Origin: an uncultured Lysobacter sp.
GTDB lineage: Bacteria > Pseudomonadota > Gammaproteobacteria > Xanthomonadales > Xanthomonadaceae
NCBI GenBank assembly: GCA_946480055.1
Contig: CAMLID010000096.1
Coordinates: forward strand, 1 to 12,079
DNA: 12,079 nt
Direction: 5' to 3'
Positions 6,344 to 12,079 of the stretch are shown in pieces; position 1 is the first letter of the stretch, and each line of letters begins with the position of its first letter. Position numbers and translations under genes: made by a program. The notes under the pieces are model-generated. The model did no database searches. It had not been told where the DNA came from and saw only the letters and a list, made by a program, of their open reading frames with translations.

Positions 6344-7480
6344 TCAGGCGCCATCGGCGTCGGCTTGGCGCAGCCGTCGGCGCGCGATCATGCCCACCGC
6401 GACGACGCCGGTCAGACTCAGCAACGCAGCCAGCGCCATCACGGCAATGGCGGCCAAGGATCGACCGTAGCCGAAGCTGTAGCCCTGCCCGTCCGGCAGC
6501 AGACCCTCCGGCGCGTACACCGCTGCCAGCCCCGCATGCGTCACCGTCAGGCCCCAGGCCAGGCCGGCTGCCAGCGCATACGGCCATACGTGGCGCCATC
6601 GCCCCGCGGCAGCGGTCCGACGCGCACGGCGCGCGATCGCATTGCCGGTCAGCCCGCACCACAGCCAGCCGCCGAACACCGTCAGGCCCAGGCACAGCAA
6701 GGTCGCCCATCTCAGCACGTGGTAGCCGGCACCCGGCGCGGCCTGGGCGGTGATCGCGATGGCGTCGGCTGGCAATGCCGCGTAGCGACCGCGGTATTCA
6801 TCGCGATAGGGATCGTTGTCCTGCGGGTCTATTGCCAGCGCCGGCGCGGTCGCGACCCGCCAGCCCTCGGGCACGGTGAGCTGCACGTCCAGTCCGCCGA
6901 AGCCGGCCCAACTGCGCGCCGGCACGAGCACGTAGGCGAACTGATACAGCAAGGTCGGACCGTAGCGCTTGCTCTGCATCGCCTCGGCGTCGTAGCTCAC
7001 CCTGAAGTCGTGTCGGCCTGGCGGCAGCACGAAATCCAACGCCAGGCTCGCGGGCTCGTAGACCTCGTAGAACAGCGGCGGCTCGCCCGACAGCGAAGGC
7101 GTGGCCGCGGGAGGCTGCCAGCTTTTGGGTAGCGCAGCGTGCTTCAGCGGCCGCACCGCGACCACCCGCCCATCGAGCCGGGCCTCGAATCGCTGGGTGC
7201 CGCTGGCGCCGGTCGCGAACACCGGCCGCAGCCGCACAGCCTGGCCGGTGTTGTCGAGCCGGTAGTCGACCTGAACCCGCGCCGACACCGAATCGGCCGA
7301 CAGATCGCCCAGGTCGATGCGCAGATTTTCATGGACGATGCGTACCGCCTCGAAGCCTTGCGGCTCGGCGACCAGCGGCCCTTCCCGCCACGGCTTGCCC
7401 ATATTGGCCCAGGCCGGTGCGGCGCATAACAACGCGACCAGCCACAGCGCAGCGCGGAAACGACCGCGGCCCACGATCAC
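6344..7480 (-). CDS. Secreted/membrane protein of unknown function between era and recO
   Basis: I do not recognise this 378-aa protein. Residues 1-25 look like a Sec signal peptide (hydrophobic ALWLVALLCAAPA, cleavage after AWA). Residues about 26-250 are an extracytoplasmic region rich in beta-strand patterns (ENLRIDLGDL, VQVDYRLDNTG, LDVQLTVPEGW). Three hydrophobic segments follow at about 257-277, 299-322 and 340-365, with a basic cytoplasmic-type loop (RRARR) between the first two and a basic tail (RRRLR). The layout, a beta-sandwich ectodomain on a helical membrane anchor, suggests an envelope protein. No catalytic motif or cysteine pair is evident. The start is taken as GTG (7478-7480), seven bases after the era stop; a second GTG two codons on is possible, and no Shine-Dalgarno is clear. 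Such close spacing suggests translational coupling to era, but a shared function with era or recO is not implied. Confidence 0.75.
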   Translation of the reverse strand: MIVGRGRFRAALWLVALLCAAPAWANMGKPWREGPLVAEPQGFEAVRIVHENLRIDLGDLSADSVSARVQVDYRLDNTGQAVRLRPVFATGASGTQRFEARLDGRVVAVRPLKHAALPKSWQPPAATPSLSGEPPLFYEVYEPASLALDFVLPPGRHDFRVSYDAEAMQSKRYGPTLLYQFAYVLVPARSWAGFGGLDVQLTVPEGWRVATAPALAIDPQDNDPYRDEYRGRYAALPADAIAITAQAAPGAGYHVLRWATLLCLGLTVFGGWLWCGLTGNAIARRARRTAAAGRWRHVWPYALAAGLAWGLTVTHAGLAAVYAPEGLLPDGQGYSFGYGRSLAAIAVMALAALLSLTGVVAVGMIARRRLRQADADGA

Positions 7481-7487
7481 GACGCGC

Positions 7488-8384
7488 TCAGTCGTGGTAA
7501 CCGAGCGAGCGAAGGGCAGCTTCGTCGTCCGACCAGCCTTCGCGTACGCGCACCCAGGTCTCCAGGAACACCTTGGCGCCGAACAGACGTTCCATCTGGA
7601 TCCGCGACTTGGAACCGATCTCGCGCAGACGCTCGCCGCCCTTGCCGATCACGATCGCCTTCTGGCCGTCGCGCTCGACCCAGATCACCGCGCCGATCCG
7701 CAGCATGGTGCCGTCGACTTCGAATTTCTCGACCTCGACCGTGGTCGCGTACGGCAGCTCTTCGCCGAGCTGGCGCATCAGCTGTTCGCGCACCATCTCG
7801 CCGGCGAGGAAGCGCTGGCTCTTGTCGGTGATTTCGTCCTCACCGTACAGCGCTTCCTGTTCTGGCAGGTAACCCAGCACGGTCTTGACCAGCGCTTCCA
7901 GACCGTTGCGCTTGAGCGCGGAGATCGGATGCACGCCGGCGAACTCGCGGCCGTCGCTGACCTTGGCCAGGTACGGCAGCAGCGCGGTCTTGTCCTTGAG
8001 CCGGTCGACCTGGTTGACCACCAGCACCACCGGCATGCCGGCCTTGCGCAGCGCGTCGAAAGCCAGCGAGTCCTCGTCGTCCCATTGCCCGGCGCGCACC
8101 ACCAGCAGCGCCACGTCGACGCCCTCGATCGCACCTCGCGCGGCACGGTTCATCATCCGGTTCATCGCGCGCTTCTGCTCACGGTGGATGCCGGGGGTGT
8201 CGACCAGCAGCAACTGGCCTTCGGGGAAGGTCGCGATGCCGAGGAGCTGGTGCCGGGTGGTCTGCGGGCGCGGCGAGACGATGCTGATCTTGGCGCCGAC
8301 CAGGGCGTTGACCAGGGTGGATTTGCCCACGTTGGGGCGGCCGATCACGGCTACGTGACCGGCGCGATAGGGGGATGCGTTCAT
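7488..8384 (-). CDS. era: GTPase Era
   Basis: Era is an essential GTPase that binds the 3' end of 16S rRNA and helps mature the 30S subunit. The 298 aa are normal in length. G1 is GRPNVGKS (15-22), G2 lies at T42-T43 in QTTRH, G3 is DTPG (62-65), and G5 is SAL (155-157). The C-terminal KH domain covers about 205-285 with [13 protein letters not shown] at 245-257. G4 reads NQVD (124-127) where NKxD is usual; the codon at 8010-8012 is CAG for Gln, one base from a Lys codon. The ATG start at 8382-8384 fits the family but has no good Shine-Dalgarno, and a small hairpin (8386-8400) abuts it. The gene follows rnc after 192 bp and is followed within 7 bp by the membrane protein gene. Confidence 0.97.
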   Translation of the reverse strand: MNASPYRAGHVAVIGRPNVGKSTLVNALVGAKISIVSPRPQTTRHQLLGIATFPEGQLLLVDTPGIHREQKRAMNRMMNRAARGAIEGVDVALLVVRAGQWDDEDSLAFDALRKAGMPVVLVVNQVDRLKDKTALLPYLAKVSDGREFAGVHPISALKRNGLEALVKTVLGYLPEQEALYGEDEITDKSQRFLAGEMVREQLMRQLGEELPYATTVEVEKFEVDGTMLRIGAVIWVERDGQKAIVIGKGGERLREIGSKSRIQMERLFGAKVFLETWVRVREGWSDDEAALRSLGYHD

Positions 8385-8385
8385 G

Positions 8386-8400
8386 CGCGGATTGTCCGCG
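8386..8400 (-). promoter_or_regulatory. Small hairpin directly upstream of the era start codon
   Basis: On the minus strand CGCGGA, the loop CAA and TCCGCG form a perfect six-pair stem whose last base is one nucleotide from the ATG. It occupies the place where a Shine-Dalgarno sequence would be expected. It could limit translation of era or simply reflect GC richness. Confidence 0.35.
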
Positions 8401-8462
8401 TGCGCGGGCCGAAGGGCAAACCCGATGTCGGCGGAGGTGTCCGGACGCGGCTCCGGGAAGCT

Positions 8463-8479
8463 CCGGCCTGCGCGGCCGG
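8463..8479. repeat. Six-bp GC inverted repeat in the rnc-era gap
   Basis: CCGGCC, the loop TGCGC and GGCCGG form a perfect stem. No T-run follows on the minus strand, so it is not called a terminator. It may be a processing or pausing structure within the rnc-era transcript. Confidence 0.4.
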
Positions 8480-8487
8480 CGAACCGA

Positions 8488-8513
8488 TGCGCGGTCTACG
8501 TGCGCGGTCTACG
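8488..8513. repeat. Two perfect tandem copies of a 13-bp unit in the rnc-era gap
   Basis: TGCGCGGTCTACG occurs twice back to back (8488-8500 and 8501-8513) with no mismatch. The rnc-era gap of 192 bp otherwise contains no coding region that I can support. Confidence 0.7.
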
Positions 8514-8576
8514 ACCGAAGCTGCGTTACTCCTGCGCGGACATCGGCGCGCTGGCACCGACGCAGTGTGCAACGCC

Positions 8577-9254
8577 TCAGAGATCGGCCTTGAGCTGACG
8601 CAGCATGTCCTCGGCCGCGAGCTGCTCGGCGGCGCGGCGCGAGCCGGCCTCGCCCTCGGTCTGCAGCGGCGGCTGGGCCACGGCGCAGCTGACCCGGAAG
8701 CTCTTGGCGTGGTCCTCGCCGGACTCGGACAGCAGCGCATACACCGGCAAGGGCTTCTGCCGGCCCTGCAGCCATTCCTGCAGCCGGGTCTTGGCGTCCT
8801 TGCCGACCTTGTGCGGCGGCGGCAGCGCGGCCATCGCGGCCTCGAACCAGGGCAGCACGCGGGCGCGGCAGGCCTCGAAGCCGGCGTCGAGGTAGATCGC
8901 CGCGACCACCGCTTCCAGCGCGTCGGCCAGGATCGAGTCGCGGCGATGACCGCCGGATTTCATCTCGCCCGGGCCCAGGGTCAGTCGCGCCCCCAGTTCC
9001 AGGGTGCGGGCGATCGGCGCCAGCGCGGATTCGCGGACCAGTTCGGCGCGGGCGCGGGTCAGCGCGCCCTCGTCGGCCTGCGGCCAACGCGCGTACAGGG
9101 CTTCGGCGACGATCAGGTTGACCAGCGAGTCACCCAGGAACTCCAGCCGCTCGTTATGCGGCGCACCGGCGCTGCGATGAGTCAGGGCCTGATCGAGCAG
9201 GCCCGGATTCGCGAACCGGTGTTCGATGCGGTCAGTCGGCACCACCGCTACCAC
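8577..9254 (-). CDS. rnc: Ribonuclease III
   Basis: RNase III cuts double-stranded RNA and processes the 30S rRNA precursor and structured mRNAs. The 225-aa protein has the RNase III domain at about 6-148 and a double-stranded RNA-binding domain at about 153-222. The signature [10 protein letters not shown] is at 34-43, giving metal-site residues E38 and D42; the second pair is D111 and E114 in LADALEA. All four expected acidic residues are present. The start is GTG (9252-9254) with AGGAAG nine bases upstream; further GTG codons at 9245 and 9242 are alternatives. The start lies inside the end of the DUF4845 gene, overlapping it by 23 bp, so the two are almost certainly cotranscribed and may be translationally coupled. 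RNase III commonly regulates its own mRNA by cleaving a 5' stem-loop; I did not find a clear one here. Confidence 0.97.
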   Translation of the reverse strand: MVAVVPTDRIEHRFANPGLLDQALTHRSAGAPHNERLEFLGDSLVNLIVAEALYARWPQADEGALTRARAELVRESALAPIARTLELGARLTLGPGEMKSGGHRRDSILADALEAVVAAIYLDAGFEACRARVLPWFEAAMAALPPPHKVGKDAKTRLQEWLQGRQKPLPVYALLSESGEDHAKSFRVSCAVAQPPLQTEGEAGSRRAAEQLAAEDMLRQLKADL

Positions 9255-9615
9255 GGCGGAGTACTTCCTGGGCTTCGAAATGGCCGACCACGTCGAGGTT
9301 GGCGATCAGCGGACGGCGCACTTCGTAGTTCACGAGGATTTCGTAACCCGAATCCTTGCGCTGGATCTTCACGTGCTCGTCCTTGACGTTATCGGCGTAG
9401 CTCACGTACAGGCGGCGGAAGAACAGCTTCTTGATCTTGACCGGGTCCTGGTCGGCGATGCCGGGCTCGGCCGCCAGTCCGGTCAGGGCGCGCTTCACGC
9501 CGTAGTACTCGGTATACATCGGGATCAGCTTCATGCCCATGTAGACGAACACACCGACCACCGCCAGCACGACGATAAACCCGATCAGGGTCATACCGCT
9601 CTGATTACGCTTCAT
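9232..9615 (-). CDS. DUF4845 family single-pass membrane protein
   Basis: The 127-aa protein has a short basic start (MKRNQSG), then a hydrophobic segment from about 8 to 26 ([20 protein letters not shown]), then a soluble domain with [15 protein letters not shown] at 30-44. This matches DUF4845, a small family often encoded between lepB and rnc in beta- and gammaproteobacteria; its function is not known to me. The N-terminus imitates a type IV prepilin (basic leader, Gly, then MTLIGF), but the usual Glu at position +5 is replaced by Gly, so real prepilin processing is doubtful. The ATG at 9613-9615 has GGGGGA seven bases upstream. It starts 65 bp after lepB and overlaps rnc by 23 bp. Confidence 0.85.
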   Translation of the reverse strand: MKRNQSGMTLIGFIVVLAVVGVFVYMGMKLIPMYTEYYGVKRALTGLAAEPGIADQDPVKIKKLFFRRLYVSYADNVKDEHVKIQRKDSGYEILVNYEVRRPLIANLDVVGHFEAQEVLRRGSGGAD

Positions 9616-9622
9616 CCGATCA

Positions 9623-9628
9623 TCCCCC
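9623..9628 (-). promoter_or_regulatory. Ribosome binding site of the DUF4845 gene
   Basis: GGGGGA on the minus strand stands seven bases before the ATG at 9615. It supports this start over the ATG that begins within the same region in another frame. Confidence 0.6.
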
Positions 9629-9680
9629 GTCGTTAGACGCGATTTTGTTGAGTGTCACCGTGCCGCCACGGCCATCGCCG

Positions 9681-10466
9681 TTACGGAATGCTGTTGCCGA
9701 TACGCGAGAAATCCACGCCCCCATCGACGTTCATCCAGATCAGGAACGCCTTGCCCCTGAGGTTCTGCTCCGGAAGATAGCCCCAGTATCGACCGTCCTC
9801 GCTATTATCACGATTGTCGCCCATCACAAAATAGTGACCGGGCGGGACCACCCAATCGCCCTCTCCTTGATCGAGCAACGGCAAATTGGTCCGTTCCAGG
9901 ACGCGGTGCTCGCGGCCCAGCAGATTTTCGGTGAGTTCCTGCGCACCGGTCATTTCGGTGCCGTTACCGTGGCCCTCGTAGCTGCCGACCGGGGTGTACT
10001 TGAGGACCTGGCCGTTCACCGTGACCTGGTTGTCGTGGTAGCTGACCCGGTCGCCCGGCAGGCCGATCACGCGCTTGATCCAGTCCTGGTCCGGGTGGTG
10101 CGGCGGCTTGAACACCACCACGTCGCCGCGCTGGGGCTCGCCCACCGCGAAGATCTTCTTGTTCGAGATCGGCAGGCGCAGGCCGTAGGTGAACTTGTTG
10201 ACCAGGATGAAGTCGCCGGTCAGCAGGGTCGGCATCATCGAATTGGAGGGGATGCGGAACGGCTCGGCGATGAAGCTGCGCAGCACCAGCACCACCAGCA
10301 GCACCGGGAAGAAGGCCTTGGAGTAATCGACTACGACCGGCTCTTTGCCGTCGTCGAGCAGCCCTTCGCGGGCGGCGCGGCGCTTGGCCAGGAACAGCTT
10401 GTCGAGCAGCCAGACGGCGCCCGAGAACAACGTCAGCGAGACCAGAATAATTTCAAACCAGCGCAT
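9681..10466 (-). CDS. lepB: Signal peptidase I (leader peptidase)
   Basis: LepB is the inner-membrane serine protease that removes signal peptides from exported proteins on the periplasmic face. The 261-aa protein has two N-terminal membrane segments (about 4-21 and 50-65) separated by a charged cytoplasmic loop, as in E. coli. The catalytic serine is S76 in IPSNSMMPTL and the catalytic lysine is K131 in DWIKRVIGLPGD; GDNRDNS at 216-222 is the family's conserved C-terminal box. All catalytic elements are intact. It is shorter than the 324-aa E. coli enzyme, mainly in the periplasmic domain, a length usual outside the enterics. The ATG at 10464-10466 has AGGAG five bases upstream. It follows lepA by 108 bp on the same strand. 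Confidence 0.97.
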   Translation of the reverse strand: MRWFEIILVSLTLFSGAVWLLDKLFLAKRRAAREGLLDDGKEPVVVDYSKAFFPVLLVVLVLRSFIAEPFRIPSNSMMPTLLTGDFILVNKFTYGLRLPISNKKIFAVGEPQRGDVVVFKPPHHPDQDWIKRVIGLPGDRVSYHDNQVTVNGQVLKYTPVGSYEGHGNGTEMTGAQELTENLLGREHRVLERTNLPLLDQGEGDWVVPPGHYFVMGDNRDNSEDGRYWGYLPEQNLRGKAFLIWMNVDGGVDFSRIGNSIP

Positions 10467-10471
10467 GCGAG

Positions 10472-10476
10472 CTCCT
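10472..10476 (-). promoter_or_regulatory. Ribosome binding site of lepB
   Basis: AGGAG on the minus strand is five bases before the lepB ATG and is one of the clearest Shine-Dalgarno sequences in the window. Confidence 0.7.
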
Positions 10477-10512
10477 AGAAAGCCGTGATCCGGCGTTCGG
10501 AATCGGGAATAC

Positions 10513-10544
10513 GTCGCGCGCGACGCGCAGCGGCCTCAGGCCGC
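10513..10544. repeat. GC-rich palindromes in the lepA-lepB gap
   Basis: A 12-bp perfect palindrome GTCGCGCGCGAC (10513-10524) is followed by a hairpin with arms GCGGCC and GGCCGC around TCA (10530-10544). No T-run follows on the minus strand. They may mark an RNA structure between lepA and lepB; no function can be assigned from sequence alone. Confidence 0.45.
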
Positions 10545-10574
10545 CCGCCGCACGAGCCGATCCCCGACCCCGCC

Positions 10575-12079
10575 TCACTTGTTGTCCACCTGCAACACCG
10601 CCAGGAACGCTTCCTGCGGGATCTCCACGCGTCCGACCTGCTTCATCCGCTTCTTGCCCTCTTTCTGCTTCTCGAGGAGCTTCTTCTTGCGGCTGATGTC
10701 GCCGCCGTAGCACTTGGCCAACACGTTCTTGCGCATCGCCTTGACCGTGCTGCGGGCGATGATCTGGGAACCGACCGCGGCCTGGATCGCGACGTCGAAC
10801 ATCTGGCGCGGGATCAGCTCGCGCATCTTCTCGGAGATTTCGCGGCCGCGGCGGTCGGCATGGGCACGGTGGGTGATGATGCTGAGCGCGTCGACCTTGT
10901 CGCCGTTGATCAGCGTGTCCACGCGCACGAACGGACCGGCCTGGAAGCGCAGGAACTGGTAGTCCAGCGAGGCGTAGCCGCGCGAGACCGACTTCAGGCG
11001 GTCGAAGAAGTCCAGCACCACCTCGGCCATCGGCAGCTCGTAGCTGATCTGGACCTGGTTGCCCATGTAGGTGATACCGATCTGGCTGCCGCGCTTTTCC
11101 TCGCACAAGGTGATCACGTTGCCGACGTAGTCCGGCGGCGTGAGGATGTTGGCGCGGATGATCGGCTCGCGGATTTCCTCGACCAGGTTGGCCTGCGGCA
11201 GCTTGGCCGGGTTGTCGAGCGGCATCACGGTGCCGTCGGTCTTCAGCACCTCGTAGACGACCGTCGGCGCGGTGCTGATCAGGTTGAGGTCGTACTCGCG
11301 CTCCAGGCGCTCCTGCACGATCTCCATGTGCAGCATGCCCAGGAAGCCGCAACGGAAGCCGAAGCCCATGGCCTCGGAGCTTTCCGGCTCGAAGCGCAGC
11401 GCGGCGTCGTTGAGGCGCAGCTTTTCCAGCGCTTCGCGCAGGTCCGGATAGTCCTCGGCATCGACCGGGAACAGGCCGGCAAACACGCGCGGCTGCATTT
11501 CCTGGAAGCCCGGCAGCGGCTTGGACGCCGGATCCGAGGCCAGGGTCAGGGTGTCGCCGACCGGAGCGCCGTGGACGTCCTTGATGCTGGCGTTGATCCA
11601 GCCCACTTCGCCGGCGCCCAGCTTGGGCAGGTCCTTGCGCTTGGGGGTGAACACGCCGACCTTGTCGACCAGGTGGGTGCGGCCGGTCGACATCACCAGG
11701 ATCTTGCTGCCGGGCACGATCTCGCCCTGCATGACCCGCACCAGCGAGACCACGCCCAGGTAGTTGTCGAACCAGGAGTCGATGATCAGCGCCTGCAGCT
11801 TGTCGGTGTCGCGGGGCTTCGGCGGCGGAATGCGATGCACGATCGCTTCCAGCACGTCCTGCACGTTAAGGCCGGTCTTGGCGCTGATCGCGACCGCGTC
11901 CTCGGCATCGATGCCGATTACCGCTTCGATCTCGGCCTTGGCACGCGCGATATCGGCGGTGGGCAGGTCGATCTTGTTGAGCACCGGCACCACTTCCAGG
12001 CCCTGCTCGACCGCGGTGTAGCAATTGGCGACCGACTGCGCTTCCACGCCCTGGGCGGCGTCGACCACCAGCAGCGCGC
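10575..12079 (-). CDS. lepA: Elongation factor 4 (LepA), 5' end cut by window edge
   Basis: LepA is a ribosome-bound translational GTPase related to EF-G. About 500 residues are visible; roughly the first 100, with G1 to G3, lie beyond position 12079. The visible part begins within [11 protein letters not shown]4 is NKID (near 11970) and G5 is SAKTG (near 11880). Domain II begins around [17 protein letters not shown], followed by [22 protein letters not shown], the EF-G-like domains with [18 protein letters not shown], and the LepA-specific C-terminal domain with [19 protein letters not shown]. Sequence identity to E. coli LepA is plainly high along its whole length. The GTG at 12066-12068 is an internal Val codon, not a start, because the frame stays open to the edge with family-like residues. 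It probably heads the lepA-lepB transcription unit. Confidence 0.97.
   Translation of the reverse strand, partial: ALLVVDAAQGVEAQSVANCYTAVEQGLEVVPVLNKIDLPTADIARAKAEIEAVIGIDAEDAVAISAKTGLNVQDVLEAIVHRIPPPKPRDTDKLQALIIDSWFDNYLGVVSLVRVMQGEIVPGSKILVMSTGRTHLVDKVGVFTPKRKDLPKLGAGEVGWINASIKDVHGAPVGDTLTLASDPASKPLPGFQEMQPRVFAGLFPVDAEDYPDLREALEKLRLNDAALRFEPESSEAMGFGFRCGFLGMLHMEIVQERLEREYDLNLISTAPTVVYEVLKTDGTVMPLDNPAKLPQANLVEEIREPIIRANILTPPDYVGNVITLCEEKRGSQIGITYMGNQVQISYELPMAEVVLDFFDRLKSVSRGYASLDYQFLRFQAGPFVRVDTLINGDKVDALSIITHRAHADRRGREISEKMRELIPRQMFDVAIQAAVGSQIIARSTVKAMRKNVLAKCYGGDISRKKKLLEKQKEGKKRMKQVGRVEIPQEAFLAVLQVDNK

Noticed and set aside
9635..9656. A promoter for the DUF4845-rnc-era unit (GTGACA and TCTAAC on the minus strand)
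   Set aside because: The -35-like box matches five of six positions, but the spacer is only about 15 bases and the -10-like box is poor. It is not strong enough to call.
12066..12068. GTG as a possible lepA start codon
   Set aside because: The frame remains open to the window edge with residues matching LepA ([10 protein letters not shown]), so the GTG is an internal valine and the gene is cut by the window.

Overview
The window is chromosomal DNA from a high-GC gammaproteobacterium, most likely a Xanthomonadaceae/Lysobacteraceae member such as Lysobacter. This is inferred from the strong G/C third-position bias, the lepA-lepB-DUF4845-rnc-era-recO order, the sequence character of the proteins, and a REP-like extragenic repeat of a kind I associate with this group. 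No phage, transposase, CRISPR, tRNA or rRNA gene is visible. Almost every gene is on the minus strand, so the biological reading order runs from the right edge to the left.

Right block (about 12079 to 5407, minus strand): the 5'-truncated ribosomal elongation factor 4 gene (lepA), signal peptidase I (lepB), a small DUF4845 membrane protein with a pilin-like N-terminus, RNase III (rnc, overlapping the DUF4845 gene by 23 bp), the GTPase Era, an unrecognised secreted/membrane protein of 378 aa seven bases after era, and recO. This is the widespread lepA-lepB-rnc-era-recO cluster for translation, protein export, RNA maturation and recombinational repair. Here it carries two insertions relative to the Escherichia coli order: DUF4845, and the 378-aa membrane protein. 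The usual pdxJ/acpS do not follow recO. RecO ends in an acidic tail built on a 15-bp tandem repeat, and Era has NQVD where the G4 motif is normally NKxD.

Middle block (5406 to 2454): a plus-strand gene for a stand-alone receiver plus HPt phosphorelay protein converges on recO across a REP-like hairpin. It is divergent, with only 33 bp between start codons, from a minus-strand gene for a large AsmA-like/YdbH-like envelope protein.

Left block (2453 to 1): the YdbH-like gene is followed 35 bp downstream by a DUF1318 (YdbL) lipoprotein gene and then a convincing intrinsic terminator. Together they look like a two-gene version of the ydbH-ynbE-ydbL intermembrane phospholipid transport operon in which a separate ynbE is missing and YdbL itself carries a lipobox. 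Next is rlmD (23S rRNA U1939 methyltransferase, GTG start). The last 301 bp are gene-free and hold three REP-like copies.

Most of the window is ordinary housekeeping DNA. The parts most worth a second look are the ynbE-less YdbH/lipidated-YdbL pair, the orphan REC-HPt protein, the 378-aa membrane protein, the repeat-built RecO tail and the Era G4 substitution.
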